From Rhodospirillaceae bacterium (GTDB taxonomy: Bacteria > Pseudomonadota > Alphaproteobacteria > UBA6615), in assembly GCA_018702955.1 (NCBI GenBank), contig JABJEK010000044.1:1-64000 (forward strand): DNA of 64,000 bases, given 5' to 3'. A program made the translations under genes and the position numbers. The notes below the pieces were generated by a model that ran no database searches, was not told the origin of the DNA, and saw nothing but the letters and a program-made list of their open reading frames with translations. The stretch's first letter is position 1. Each line of letters starts with the position of its first letter. Below, in pieces: positions 26,347 through 35,961 of this stretch.

Positions 26347-27384
26347 ATGTCCGTGTACACCGCGCCTGCTTTTGACGAACACGAGAATGTCCTGTTCGGG
26401 TTCGACCGGGAGACGGGACTGCGCGCGATCATCGCCATCCACAATACCAGTCTGGGCCCGGCCGTCGGCGGTTGCCGCATGTGGCCCTATGCCGATGAGG
26501 CGGCCGCACTCGAAGATGCGCTGCGCCTGTCGCGAGGGATGACCTACAAATCGGCGCTCGCCGGTCTCCCGTTCGGCGGCGGCAAATCCGTCATCATCGG
26601 CGATGCCCGGAAAGACAAGACCCCGGCCCTGATGCGGGCCATGGGACGGATCGTCGACAGCCTCGCCGGTCGCTATGTCGCTGCGGAAGATATCGGCATG
26701 ACCGTCGCGGATATGGACGAGATGGCGAAGGTGACCAAACACGTCACCGGGACAAGTGCGTCCAGCGGCAATCCCTCCCCCTATACCGGCTACGGGGTCT
26801 TCCAGGGCATTCGTGCCGCCGTCGCCCATAAACTGGGCCACAATGACGGGCTCGCGGATGTACAGGTGGCCATCCAGGGCCTGGGCTCGGTCGGTTTCGA
26901 TCTGGCGCGTCGACTCCACGAGGCTGGCGCGCGTTTGCAGGTTGCCGACATAAATGGCGAGGCGATTACGCGCGCCGTCGACGAATTCGGCGCGGTGCCG
27001 GTCGACACACATGACGTTCATGGCGCCGACGTCGATGTGTTTGCACCTTGCGCCCTGGGTGCTGTTATCAACGACCAGTCTGTCGGCGAACTGGGTGCGA
27101 AGATCATCGCGGGATCGGCCAACAATCAACTCGCCGATGACAGACATGGCGCCGAGCTGGCCGCGCGCGGAATTCTGAACGCGCCCGACTATGTGATCAA
27201 CGCCGGTGGCATTATCGAGATTGCCCATGGAACCGACTTCGGCGGCACCCATGACGACACTGCGATCTTCGAACATCTCGATCGAATCCACGACACGCTG
27301 CTTGAGATTTTCGAGCGCGCCGATACAGAGGGCGCGGCGACGAACTTCGTCGCAGATCAGATGGCTGAAGAACGGTTCAGCTGA
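26347..27384 (+). CDS. Leucine dehydrogenase (Glu/Leu/Phe/Val dehydrogenase family)
   Basis: NAD-dependent oxidative deamination of leucine and other branched-chain amino acids to the 2-oxo acids. The 345 residues carry the substrate motif GPAVGGCRMW, the two active-site lysines Lys68 (MTYKSALAG) and Lys80 (GGGKS), and a Rossmann loop GLGSVG (about 179-184). GGGAGG sits 6 nt before the ATG. It stands alone, but the two leucine-degradation operons 5-19 kb downstream process its product after decarboxylation, which supports leucine over phenylalanine as the substrate. The dense A+T upstream region holds no operator I can name. Confidence 0.9.
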   Translation: MSVYTAPAFDEHENVLFGFDRETGLRAIIAIHNTSLGPAVGGCRMWPYADEAAALEDALRLSRGMTYKSALAGLPFGGGKSVIIGDARKDKTPALMRAMGRIVDSLAGRYVAAEDIGMTVADMDEMAKVTKHVTGTSASSGNPSPYTGYGVFQGIRAAVAHKLGHNDGLADVQVAIQGLGSVGFDLARRLHEAGARLQVADINGEAITRAVDEFGAVPVDTHDVHGADVDVFAPCALGAVINDQSVGELGAKIIAGSANNQLADDRHGAELAARGILNAPDYVINAGGIIEIAHGTDFGGTHDDTAIFEHLDRIHDTLLEIFERADTEGAATNFVADQMAEERFS

Positions 27385-27465
27385 ATAGCCTGCCTGTGGT
27401 CCAGAGTATTTTTGGCCGCAGCCCGTGTGTTTTGACCTAGATCAATGCGCCTTTTTTTCTGCAAT

Positions 27466-27529
27466 TGAGAATGACTTGCAATTAGGAACACAGCCTAATA
27501 ATGTCCGCCCCAATTGAGAACCATTCTCA
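27466..27529 (+). promoter_or_regulatory. Two Fur-like iron boxes upstream of the ferric transporter
   Basis: TGAGAATGACTTGCA (27466-27480) and TGAGAACCATTCTCA (27515-27529) each match the 7-1-7 Fur consensus TGATAATNATTATCA at 11 of 14 defined positions; the second is nearly a perfect palindrome. Both share the 10-mer CAATTGAGAA, repeated at a 49-nt interval. They lie 28-92 nt before the substrate-binding protein start, as expected for iron-dependent repression. Confidence 0.65.
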
Positions 27530-27557
27530 TTCGCAGTTAATCCCTCCGGAGTAGCAA

Positions 27558-28601
27558 ATGCGCAAAAGTACTTACGCCCTCGCCGCGGCCGGTCTCGCCG
27601 CCCTTGTACTCGGCGCGGGTGCCGTCGCCCAGGAGCAGGCCGCCGTGAACGCCGGTGAGGTCAATGTTTACTCCTACCGACAGCCGTTCCTGATCCAGCC
27701 CATGTTCGACGCCTTCACGCGTGACACCGGCGTGAAGGTCAACGTCGTGTTCGCCAAGACGGGCCTCGTCGAACGTCTGAAACAGGAAGGCCGCAACTCC
27801 CCGGCCGATCTGATTTTCACGGTCGACATCGGGCGCCTGAACGACGCCTACGAAGCCGGCGTCACGGCACCGGTCGAGACCGCGCAGCTGACTGCGAGCA
27901 TCCCCACCGCCTTCCGGCAAGGTGAAGGCCACTGGTACGGGCTCACCCAGCGCGCGCGTATTATCTATGCCTCCAAGGAGCGCGTATCCCGGGACGATGC
28001 ACCGAAATCCTATGAAGAGCTCGCCGACCCCAAATGGGCCGGGCGTATCTGCACCCGGGCGGGCAATCACGTCTATCAGGTCGCGCTGACCGCCGCGATG
28101 ATCGCCCATCACGGCGAAGAAAAGGCCGAGGCATGGCTGCGCGGCCTCAAATCGAACCTGGCCCGCAAACCCCAGGGCAACGACCGGGCCCAGGTCAAGG
28201 CGATCAACGAGGGCGAATGCGATATCTCGCTCGGCAACAACTATTATTTCGGCCTGATGCTGCAGAATGAAGAACAGTTCGGCTGGGCCCAGTCGGTCTA
28301 TCCGGTGTTCCCGAAAATCGGCAACAAGGGCACCCATGTGAACATCTCGGGCATGGCGATGACCAAGGCGTCCCCGAACCGGGACAACGCGGTGAAACTC
28401 ATGGAGTTTCTGACCGGCGACCTGGCCCAGCAGATGTATTCGGAGCAAAACTTTGAATACCCGGTTGTCGCCGGCGTCCCCCAGGCGGGCCTCCTGCGCT
28501 CGATGGGTGATCTGCACCCCGATACGCTGGCGCTCGACCGGATCGCCGCGCTCCGGGCCGATGCCTTCAAGCTCGTCGACAAGGTCGGCTACAACGACTA
28601 A
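27558..28601 (+). CDS. Fe(3+) ABC transporter periplasmic substrate-binding protein
   Basis: Periplasmic ferric-binding protein of the FbpA/FutA class, 347 residues. The signal peptide (MRKSTYALAAAGLAALVLGA, cleavage after VAQ or AVA) precedes VNVYSYRQPFLIQPMFDAFT, and the paired Tyr ligands appear in GNNYYFGLM, as in FbpA. CTCCGGAG lies just upstream of the start. It is followed 27 nt later by the permease gene, and preceded by Fur-like boxes, so iron starvation probably induces it. Confidence 0.93.
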   Translation: MRKSTYALAAAGLAALVLGAGAVAQEQAAVNAGEVNVYSYRQPFLIQPMFDAFTRDTGVKVNVVFAKTGLVERLKQEGRNSPADLIFTVDIGRLNDAYEAGVTAPVETAQLTASIPTAFRQGEGHWYGLTQRARIIYASKERVSRDDAPKSYEELADPKWAGRICTRAGNHVYQVALTAAMIAHHGEEKAEAWLRGLKSNLARKPQGNDRAQVKAINEGECDISLGNNYYFGLMLQNEEQFGWAQSVYPVFPKIGNKGTHVNISGMAMTKASPNRDNAVKLMEFLTGDLAQQMYSEQNFEYPVVAGVPQAGLLRSMGDLHPDTLALDRIAALRADAFKLVDKVGYND

Positions 28602-28628
28602 CCGCAGCCGTCAGGCCGGAAAGCACCC

Positions 28629-30365
28629 ATGTCCGTGACGACCCTCTCCTCCCTGTCGTCGAGCACGCGCCCCTCTCAGGGGCGCGTGTGGATTCTGGGT
28701 GGCCTGCTGGTGGCGCTCATCGTCGCCGCCCCGCTCGGCGCGATCGCCTGGCTCGCCCTCTTCCCGACCGAGAATATCTGGCCCCATCTGGCATCGACCG
28801 TCCTGCCCCGCCACAGCTGGAACACGCTCGTGCTGATGGTTGGAAACGGCATCGGCGTGTTCCTCATCGGCACGGCATCGGCATGGCTCGTCAGCACCTG
28901 CGAGTTCCCCGGCCGCCGGCTGTTCGAATGGGCCATGCTCCTGCCGCTTGCGGTGCCGGCCTATATCGTTGCCTTCGTCTACACCGACATCATGGAGTTT
29001 GCCGGGCCGGTGCAGGGCCTGCTGCGCGACCTGTTCGGCTGGCAGACATCGCGCGACTACTGGTTCCCGGAAATCCGCTCCATGGGCGGCGCGATCTTCG
29101 TCATGTCATTCGTGCTCTACCCTTATGTGTATCTGCTCACCCGCGCGGCGTTTCACGAGCAATCATCGAGTGTCCTCGAGGTCAGCCGCACCCTCGGCCG
29201 CGGGCCCTGGCAGACCTTCCTCACGGTCGCCCTGCCGCTGGCACGTCCCGCCATCGTCGTCGGCATCGCGCTGGCCATGATGGAGACTCTCGCGGATTTC
29301 GGGACCGTCGACTACTTCGCCGTCAACACCCTGACCGTTGCCGTGTTCAATGTCTGGCTCGGGATGGGCAATGCGGGGGGTGCGGCACAGATCGCGCTGG
29401 TCATGCTCGGCTTCGTGGTCCTGCTGATCACGCTGGAGCGGATCGGGCGCCACGGCCGGCAATATCATCACACGTCCTCGCGCTATCAAACCTCACCGCG
29501 CGTGCGCCTGCGCGGCGGCCGCAAGATCGCCGCGCTCCTCGTCTGCGCCATCCCGATCGTGATCGGGTTCGTGATCCCCGCCGGCGTGCTGCTGCGCCAT
29601 GCCATCGTGTTCTTCGACGAATCCTGGAACCAGGCGTTCTTCGCCTTCGCACGGAACAGCCTCACCCTGTCCGCCGCGGCGGCACTCGTCGCGGTCTCGA
29701 TCGCGGTTTTCCTCGCCTATGGCCGGCGCCTGTCGGGCCGCGGGTTCGGCGCGTTGTCGCGCATCGCGCTACTCGGCTACGCGGTGCCCGGCGCGGTCCT
29801 CGCCGTCGGCGTGCTCATTCCCTTCGCCCGCCTCGACAACGCGATCGACGCCATCGCGCGCGATCTGTTCGGGGTGTCGACAGGGCTGATCCTGAGCGGC
29901 ACGATCTTCGCCCTGGTATTCGCCTATGTGGTGCGCTTCCTCGCGGTGGGCTTCGGCGCCGTCGAAGCCAGCCTCGGCAAGATCCGGCCCTCCATGGACA
30001 TGGCCGCACGCAGCCTCGGGGCCGGACCGGGACGCACCCTGTGGCGCATTCATCTGCCCCTCGTGCGCGGCAGCCTGATCGCGGCCGGCACCATCGTCTT
30101 CGTCGATTCCATGAAGGAGCTACCCGCAACGCTCATCCTGCGGCCGTTCAACTTCGACACGCTGGCCACCCATGTTTATCAGTTCGCGTCCGACGAGCTG
30201 CTCGAGCAAAGCGCCCTGTCGGCGCTGACGATCGTGATTGCGGGAATTTTGCCCGTGATCATCCTGAGCCGCGCGCTGCGCCAGGCCCGTCCCGGCACGC
30301 GGACGGGTACACGCACGCGCACTCTGGACATCGGCACCCGCAAGGATGTCCTGGACAACGGCTAG
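28629..30365 (+). CDS. Iron ABC transporter permease (FbpB-like fused permease)
   Basis: Inner-membrane permease of 578 residues with two homologous halves of about six helices each, as in FbpB/AfuB. The EAA-type loops are visible near EVSRTLGRGPWQTFLTVALPLARP in the first half and around MAARSLGAGPGRTLWRIHLPL in the second. It forms the channel for the binding protein encoded upstream. No ATPase gene follows: the next gene is convergent and its stop overlaps this one (CTAG, 30362-30365). The nucleotide-binding subunit must be elsewhere. Confidence 0.93.
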   Translation: MSVTTLSSLSSSTRPSQGRVWILGGLLVALIVAAPLGAIAWLALFPTENIWPHLASTVLPRHSWNTLVLMVGNGIGVFLIGTASAWLVSTCEFPGRRLFEWAMLLPLAVPAYIVAFVYTDIMEFAGPVQGLLRDLFGWQTSRDYWFPEIRSMGGAIFVMSFVLYPYVYLLTRAAFHEQSSSVLEVSRTLGRGPWQTFLTVALPLARPAIVVGIALAMMETLADFGTVDYFAVNTLTVAVFNVWLGMGNAGGAAQIALVMLGFVVLLITLERIGRHGRQYHHTSSRYQTSPRVRLRGGRKIAALLVCAIPIVIGFVIPAGVLLRHAIVFFDESWNQAFFAFARNSLTLSAAAALVAVSIAVFLAYGRRLSGRGFGALSRIALLGYAVPGAVLAVGVLIPFARLDNAIDAIARDLFGVSTGLILSGTIFALVFAYVVRFLAVGFGAVEASLGKIRPSMDMAARSLGAGPGRTLWRIHLPLVRGSLIAAGTIVFVDSMKELPATLILRPFNFDTLATHVYQFASDELLEQSALSALTIVIAGILPVIILSRALRQARPGTRTGTRTRTLDIGTRKDVLDNG

Positions 30366-30802
30366 ATCAGCCCCAATTCGCGAAGCTCGGCAGCCATTTC
30401 CGGCGGTGGTTCCTGTTCCGCCACGGCACCGGACGGCAGGTCCGACGGCGCATTCTCGAGTTCCAGGTAACGCCAGCCCTGAAACGGCCGGGAGCGTTTC
30501 GAATGAACCCGGACGAGTTTGTGATCGAGATGGATCGCGCAGCGCGGAGTCCCGTCCGCGGCTGTGGCCGGCTCGATCGCGATGATTTTCTGACGCACCA
30601 GGATCCGACCCTTGATCACCCAGTAGAGCGACCCGTCATCGGCCAACAGTTCATCGTCACGCCGCGGCGTGTTGCGGGTGAGAATACGCAAAACCGGCCC
30701 GTCTCCGGCGGCCTTGCGATCAGCGATACGTTGTTTTTGGCGCTCACGCAGATGGTCGATGGACTCGATGCCGACGGCGAGCTTTACGAGATGAACGGAC
30801 AT
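30362..30802 (-). CDS. DUF1489 family protein
   Basis: 146-residue protein of a family common in alphaproteobacteria and without known function. Typical features are the start MSVHLVKLAVGIESIDHL, then TRNTPRRDDELL, SLYWVIKGRILVRQ, and the near-terminal GWRYLELENAPSDL. The ATG at 30802 fits family starts; a GTG two codons earlier is possible. Basic residues and the RILVRQ segment could suggest nucleic acid binding, but this is not established. Its stop overlaps the permease stop. Confidence 0.85.
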   Translation of the reverse strand: MSVHLVKLAVGIESIDHLRERQKQRIADRKAAGDGPVLRILTRNTPRRDDELLADDGSLYWVIKGRILVRQKIIAIEPATAADGTPRCAIHLDHKLVRVHSKRSRPFQGWRYLELENAPSDLPSGAVAEQEPPPEMAAELRELGLI

Positions 30803-30861
30803 GGCCACACAATAGCAGCGGCCTGCGCACAGGTGAACGGGGTTGGGCGGCGTGCCTGTGG

Positions 30862-31362
30862 TTAACCGGTCATCCGCAATACGAGCGCATCGAGGGACGC
30901 GACAAGGTCGATCCCGACCACACCGCCATCTCCCTTGACGTCATTCTTGATGATGGCGCGCATGGCATCCGCGTGCGCGCGCAGCACTTCCGGGTTGAGC
31001 TCGGCCGCACTCGAAAGGCGATCGGTATACTGAAAAAGGCATTCGGCGACGTCGGAGATCAGGTCGTAACCGTATGTGGCGCCCTGACCCCGCAAATCAT
31101 GTGCGACCCGGCGGATATTTTTCATAATATCCGCGGCCTTGGCAGGGTCCGTTTCAAGGTCCATCGCCAGTTCCATCACGTGTAAAATCTCACGCGACAC
31201 CGTCTCCGCAAACTCATTGCCCAACGAGTCGACTACGGTCTCGGCATGCTTGATCAGGTCGGGATCGATACGACCCATACCTCCCTTACCCACCTTCGCC
31301 TTCAGAAGGTTGGGCGGGGTGATCAACTGGTATGCACCGTTTTCCTGGCCTTTTTCAGCCAT
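30862..31362 (-). CDS. Hpt domain histidine phosphotransfer protein
   Basis: 166-residue protein with an Hpt four-helix bundle (about 45-165). The phospho-acceptor is probably His88 in RRVAHDLRGQGATYGY. There is no kinase or receiver domain, so it should shuttle phosphate between a hybrid kinase elsewhere and a response regulator such as the one encoded 65 nt upstream on the same strand. GAGG lies 6 nt before the ATG. Confidence 0.82.
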   Translation of the reverse strand: MAEKGQENGAYQLITPPNLLKAKVGKGGMGRIDPDLIKHAETVVDSLGNEFAETVSREILHVMELAMDLETDPAKAADIMKNIRRVAHDLRGQGATYGYDLISDVAECLFQYTDRLSSAAELNPEVLRAHADAMRAIIKNDVKGDGGVVGIDLVASLDALVLRMTG

Positions 31363-31427
31363 TACAGCCTCATCCCGCGAACAAATTTTGCAGCGTCACA
31401 AGATAAGCAAGGCAGGTTAAGGGAAGG

Positions 31428-32012
31428 TTAGTCGCCGGCAATCTTGTTGGCATTGGCCTGGCTGGCCTGCAGCGCATCACGCTGCTGCTTGGAAAGGTCA
31501 CGAACCGACACATCGACCTTTTCAAGCTCAGTCGTCCGCCGTTCCGGCCCATTGTAGCGGGGATCCTGCTTGCGGCGACGGTCCGGGCCGAAATAACTCT
31601 CGGTACGCACAAACGGCCGCGGTTCCTCGATCACTGATTCCAGCCGCGACATCAGAACATCGACCGTGAAAGGTTTTGCCAGAAACTCGGTCACGCCACG
31701 GTCACGGGCACTCTGGACGCGGTCCCCATCCGAATAGGAAGAGATCATGATGATGGGCACATAGGGATTGGGGCTCTTGTGCGACGTCCGGATCATGTCG
31801 ACGAGATCGAGACCACTGATCGGCTCCATCTCATAATCGGTAAACACGAGGTCATATTCGAGCCGGCAGAATGAATCGAAGCCCGTCACACCGTCCTCGG
31901 CCACATCGATGGCGTGGATGCCGACGGCATAGAGGATCGTCCGCAACAACTGCCGGATATGGGCATTGTCGTCGATGATCAGAATACGTAGGCCTTCGAG
32001 CTGATAGCTCAC
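31428..32012 (-). CDS. Response regulator with C-terminal PDRRR/PERR tail
   Basis: 194-residue receiver protein. The acidic pair is Asp14/Asp15, the phospho-acceptor Asp59 (in FTDYEM) and the conserved Lys113 (FLAKPF). After the receiver, instead of a DNA-binding domain, comes a basic tail with the motif YFGPDRRR and YNGPERR, then a Gln/Ala-rich helix. It is thus probably a single-domain signalling protein. The GTG at 32012 with AAGGA 6 nt upstream is preferred to a TTG nine codons earlier. The Hpt gene follows, suggesting a phosphorelay pair whose sensor kinase is elsewhere. Confidence 0.85.
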   Translation of the reverse strand: MSYQLEGLRILIIDDNAHIRQLLRTILYAVGIHAIDVAEDGVTGFDSFCRLEYDLVFTDYEMEPISGLDLVDMIRTSHKSPNPYVPIIMISSYSDGDRVQSARDRGVTEFLAKPFTVDVLMSRLESVIEEPRPFVRTESYFGPDRRRKQDPRYNGPERRTTELEKVDVSVRDLSKQQRDALQASQANANKIAGD

Positions 32013-32130
32013 ACGAGTTCCTTCTGGACGCACATCCAAGACAAGGACGCGCCGGACAATAACCGACGCACGACCAGATTAGGTTCCAGTGGTTACCGAA
32101 AGGTTTAGATCGGCCGTCGAATCCGGGCCC

Positions 32131-33033
32131 TTAGATGCTCGCGCGGATCGCTTGTGCGGCTTTCGAAGTCGGCGAACGCCCCAGAACATCACAAATGAAC
32201 TGGCCTGCATCGACCAGTTTCGTCATATCCACACCGGTCTCGATGCCCATGCCGTCCAGCATATAAACCACGTCTTCCGTGGCCACATTTCCCGAGGCGC
32301 CCGGTGCGTAGGGGCATCCCCCCAGGCCGGCCACAGCCGTGTCCAGGGTCGCAACGCCCAAATCCAGGCAGGACAATATATTCGCGAGCGCCTGACCGTA
32401 TGTGTCGTGGAAATGCAGGGCAATACGTTCGACCGGCACCACTTCGGCGACCGCATCCACCATCGCGCGCGCGCGCGCCGGTGTGCCGACCCCGATCGTG
32501 TCGCCCAGGCTGACCTCGTAGCACGACATCGCGTCCAGCTCGCGTGCGACCCGGACCACGCTTTCCATCGCCACGTCGCCTTCATAGGGGCAACCGAGCA
32601 CGCAGGAAATATAGCCGCGCACCTTCATGCCAGCCGCCATTGCGCTGTCAGCCACCGGGCGAAACCGTTCGAGGCTCTCATCGATCGAGCAATTGATGTT
32701 CTTTTGGGAGAACGTCTCCGAGGCGGCACCGAAGATCGCGATTTCCTCGACCCCGGCCGCCATCGCGGCCTCCAGGCCCCGCGCGTTGGGCACGAGCACC
32801 GGATAACGCGTTCCCGGCCGCCGGTGAATGCCGGCGAGGACCTCGGCTGCGTCCGCCATCTGCGGCACCCATTTCGGCGAGACGAACGCACCCGCCTCGA
32901 CCGCCGGCAACCCGGCCTCGGACAGCCGGTCGATCAGCGCGATCTTGTCGGCCGTCGGGACCATTCCCGGTTCCGCCTGCAGGCCGTCACGCGGCCCCAC
33001 ATCGACGATCTCTACCCTGTCCGGTCGCGCCAT
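32131..33033 (-). CDS. Hydroxymethylglutaryl-CoA lyase
   Basis: Last step of leucine degradation: HMG-CoA to acetoacetate and acetyl-CoA. The 300-residue TIM barrel has the catalytic Arg and metal-binding Asp in VGPRDGLQ (15-16), the metal histidines in HFHDTYGQ, and the loop [14 protein letters not shown] with the catalytic Cys. The start at 33033 is 1 nt after the mccA stop, so the two are tightly coupled. It is the last gene of the mccB-liuC-channel-mccA-HMGL run. Confidence 0.95.
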   Translation of the reverse strand: MARPDRVEIVDVGPRDGLQAEPGMVPTADKIALIDRLSEAGLPAVEAGAFVSPKWVPQMADAAEVLAGIHRRPGTRYPVLVPNARGLEAAMAAGVEEIAIFGAASETFSQKNINCSIDESLERFRPVADSAMAAGMKVRGYISCVLGCPYEGDVAMESVVRVARELDAMSCYEVSLGDTIGVGTPARARAMVDAVAEVVPVERIALHFHDTYGQALANILSCLDLGVATLDTAVAGLGGCPYAPGASGNVATEDVVYMLDGMGIETGVDMTKLVDAGQFICDVLGRSPTSKAAQAIRASI

Positions 33034-33034
33034 C

Positions 33035-35014
33035 TCAGTCTTCCACGGGTTCGAGTTGCAACAATTCAGCACCTTCGGCCACCTGATCACCCTCGGCGAA
33101 AAACACCGCCGCCACCTTGCCGTCCCCCGGCGCGGTGATCGCGTGCTCCATTTTCATCGCCTCGAGCACCATCAGGGTTTGCCCCCGGCTCACCTGCTCA
33201 TCTGCCGCGACCATCACCCGGACGACCTTGCCCGGCATGGGCGCATTCAGTCCGCCGGATGCGCCCGCACGGTCCGATGCCTCGTCGACGGCAACGATGC
33301 GCTCGAGGCGAATTTGGCTGCCCGCCGCGACGGCGAAGTAAATATTGCCCAAGACAAAGGCAGACCAGCCGTCACACCCTGTCTCGAGATCGACGGATTG
33401 CCCGCCGGACAACGTCAACGAGACCCGATCCGCGTCATGAACCACGCAAACCGATACCTCGCTCTCGCCATCGCGAAACAGAAGGGTTTCCGCATTCTGC
33501 AGGTTCGCGCGCCAGCTGTCGGACGCGGCCCAGGGAGAGTTCGCCTCGCCGCGCGCGCTGGCCTGGTCTCCGGCCTGTCGTGCGCGTTGTGCCAGGAGAC
33601 GCGCCACGACCGCCGCGAGCGCGCCATCGGGCACGCCATCGCGGAGCGGGATGAGCGCGTCGCGATGCCGGTCGATGAAGCCCGTGTCCACCGCGCCGCA
33701 GACAAAATCTGGATGCGTGATCGCCCGGCGCAGAAACGCCTGATTGGTCACCGGTCCCGCGCAAACAAGTGCGGCCAACAGCCCGTCGAGTGCCGCGATC
33801 GCGCCATCCCGGTCGGCGCCATGGGCAATCACCTTGGCGATCATCGGGTCATAGGAGACGGCGATGTCGTCACCGGTTGCAACGCCGGTATCGATGCGCA
33901 CCGATGCCCCCATCTCCGGCACTTCGAACGCCACGACATGGCCCGGTGCCGGTAGAAAATCACGATCCGGGTCTTCCGCATAAAGCCGGGCTTCGATCGC
34001 ATGCCCCTTCAGGCTGATGTCACCCTGCTCCAGCGGTAAAGCCTCGCCGTTGGCGACAAGCAATTGCCATTCCACGAGATCCAGCCCGGTGATGAATTCG
34101 GTGACCGGGTGCTCGACCTGAAGACGCGTGTTCATCTCCATGAAATAGAACGGTCCGTTGGCGCCGTCCGTTGTGGCATCGACGATGAACTCGACCGTAC
34201 CCGCGCCCGAATAATCGATCGCCCGCGCCGCCGCGACGGCTGCGGCACCGATCTCCGCGCGGCGTTCATCGCGCATACCCGGGGCCGGCGCTTCTTCCAC
34301 AACCTTCTGATAGCGGCGCTGCAAGGAGCAGTCGCGCTCAAACAGATGCACCACGTTGCCATGGTCATCACCGAACACCTGGACCTCGATATGCCGGGGC
34401 GTCGTCAGATATTTCTCGATCAGCACCCGGTCATTGCCGAATGCGCCGCGCGCCTCACGCTGGGCCGCCGCGAGCGCTTCATCGAACGCGTCGGCACTCT
34501 CCACGATCCGCATGCCACGCCCGCCGCCACCGGCGGATGCCTTGATCAGCACTGGAAACCCGATTTCGGCGGCCTGCTTCGCCAGCATGGCCGGGTCCTG
34601 GTCCGCGCCGTGATAACCCGGCACCAACGGGACATCGGCCTTCGACATCACCTCTTTCGAGGCGGCCTTGTCGCCCATCGCGCGCATCGCGTCGGCGCTC
34701 GGTCCGACCAGGCGAATTTCCGCCGCCACGCAGGCATCCGCGAAATCCGCATTCTCCGACAGGAAGCCATAACCGGGATGGATCGCGTCGGCCCGGGTCT
34801 CCCGGGCAGCGGCGATCACGGCATCGATGTTCAGGTAACTCTCCGCTGCGGCATCGGGCCCGATCCGCACGGCCTCATCAGCCACCGCGACATGCATCGC
34901 CGCCGCATCCGTGTCGGAATAGACCGCGATCACATGAATGCCCATGCGTTTTGCCGTACGCGCGACCCGCACCGCGATTTCGCCGCGGTTGGCGATCAGC
35001 AGGCGTTCGATCAT
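33035..35014 (-). CDS. Methylcrotonyl-CoA carboxylase biotin-containing alpha subunit
   Basis: ATP- and bicarbonate-dependent biotin carboxylase plus biotin carrier, 659 residues. Domains in order: biotin carboxylase ([20 protein letters not shown], then the ATP-grasp GGGGRGMR and the biotin-site [16 protein letters not shown]), a BT-like linker, and a C-terminal biotinyl domain with EAMKMEH (Lys621). Family members for acetyl-, propionyl- and methylcrotonyl-CoA look alike; the neighbours (MCC beta, methylglutaconyl-CoA hydratase, HMG-CoA lyase) settle it. The ATG overlaps the K+ channel stop (35011-35014). Confidence 0.94.
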   Translation of the reverse strand: MIERLLIANRGEIAVRVARTAKRMGIHVIAVYSDTDAAAMHVAVADEAVRIGPDAAAESYLNIDAVIAAARETRADAIHPGYGFLSENADFADACVAAEIRLVGPSADAMRAMGDKAASKEVMSKADVPLVPGYHGADQDPAMLAKQAAEIGFPVLIKASAGGGGRGMRIVESADAFDEALAAAQREARGAFGNDRVLIEKYLTTPRHIEVQVFGDDHGNVVHLFERDCSLQRRYQKVVEEAPAPGMRDERRAEIGAAAVAAARAIDYSGAGTVEFIVDATTDGANGPFYFMEMNTRLQVEHPVTEFITGLDLVEWQLLVANGEALPLEQGDISLKGHAIEARLYAEDPDRDFLPAPGHVVAFEVPEMGASVRIDTGVATGDDIAVSYDPMIAKVIAHGADRDGAIAALDGLLAALVCAGPVTNQAFLRRAITHPDFVCGAVDTGFIDRHRDALIPLRDGVPDGALAAVVARLLAQRARQAGDQASARGEANSPWAASDSWRANLQNAETLLFRDGESEVSVCVVHDADRVSLTLSGGQSVDLETGCDGWSAFVLGNIYFAVAAGSQIRLERIVAVDEASDRAGASGGLNAPMPGKVVRVMVAADEQVSRGQTLMVLEAMKMEHAITAPGDGKVAAVFFAEGDQVAEGAELLQLEPVED

Positions 35015-35961
35015 TTATCGGCTCCGGATTGACCGTCCGCTTCACGGACGTAACGCATGATTTCCGCGAACCCGAACAGGAACAGCAGAATACCCAGCAT
35101 CACCTCGATCGCCGCGACGACCCGCACGGCCTCTCCCGCCGGCGTGATGTCGCCATAACCAACCGTGGACATGGTGATGAGTGAAAAATACAGGCCGTCG
35201 GAGAAACTGATTGCGGATCGCGCACCCTCGACGAGGAATATGGGCTCCGTGGCGAGGCGATCCATGATCCGAAAGATCATCGCGAACACGATCACGATGA
35301 ACGAGTACAGCGTGAAAAATGCGAACGCAGGGCGAAACAACCGGCCCGTCTGGACGAAAAACTGATCGAACAGCAGCCCCGTATCGATCAGGAACAGGCT
35401 GATCTGCCGACTCACCGCCGCAACGAAGATTGCGATTATTCCCATACAACCGACAAGAACCAGGCTGATCGCACCCTGATCGAGTGACAGACGCGGCAAG
35501 GCGAAGGAGGCCGCCGCGATCACGAACATCGGCAATATCCAGATGAACTTGCGCCCCGAAAGATGGGCCCGGCGCAGTTCCTCCACCCGCGACAACTCGT
35601 GGATTTCATCCCGCTTCAGTGCAACGGCCAGGAGAAACACGAGAATCGGCAACAGATATCCCACCGCAAATGCCCATGGCGCGGCGGCCCCAAAGTTGGA
35701 CAGCTGCAGGAAGGAATAAACGCTGGTGTAGATGGCGAGCGAATTGGCAAAAGCGAGCACGAAGAAACGGCTGCCCGGGAACATCCAGAGAAACAAGCCG
35801 ACGGCCCCGAAGACGGCTCCCAAAATGATGATCGTGAGCAGGCCGAGCGTATCGGTCACGCCCACCGCGACCAACAGCATGATGACGGCGGAGAACCCGA
35901 CCGCGCCCAGCCAACCTTGATGGCTAATCCCGATGTTTACGGTTTTGTCGTCGTCCGCCAT
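35011..35961 (-). CDS. Potassium channel-like membrane protein within the leucine operon
   Basis: 316-residue integral membrane protein. Six predicted helices occupy residues about 15-195 and are followed by a two-helix pore unit with the K+ selectivity filter TVGYGD (about 266-271, in ITMSTVGYGDITP). No RCK or cyclic-nucleotide domain follows; the tail is short. The N-terminal part lacks an obvious voltage-sensor arginine ladder. The gene overlaps the methylglutaconyl-CoA hydratase by 25 nt and mccA by 4 nt, so it is translated within the leucine-degradation operon. Its link to metabolism is unexplained. Confidence 0.85.
   Translation of the reverse strand: MADDDKTVNIGISHQGWLGAVGFSAVIMLLVAVGVTDTLGLLTIIILGAVFGAVGLFLWMFPGSRFFVLAFANSLAIYTSVYSFLQLSNFGAAAPWAFAVGYLLPILVFLLAVALKRDEIHELSRVEELRRAHLSGRKFIWILPMFVIAAASFALPRLSLDQGAISLVLVGCMGIIAIFVAAVSRQISLFLIDTGLLFDQFFVQTGRLFRPAFAFFTLYSFIVIVFAMIFRIMDRLATEPIFLVEGARSAISFSDGLYFSLITMSTVGYGDITPAGEAVRVVAAIEVMLGILLFLFGFAEIMRYVREADGQSGADK

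Noticed and set aside
28688..30865. A 725-codon open frame overlapping the iron permease and DUF1489 genes
   Set aside because: It is a second frame of the permease gene, very rich in Arg, His and Pro as expected from shifted GC-rich codons, while the permease frame has clear membrane helices and EAA loops.
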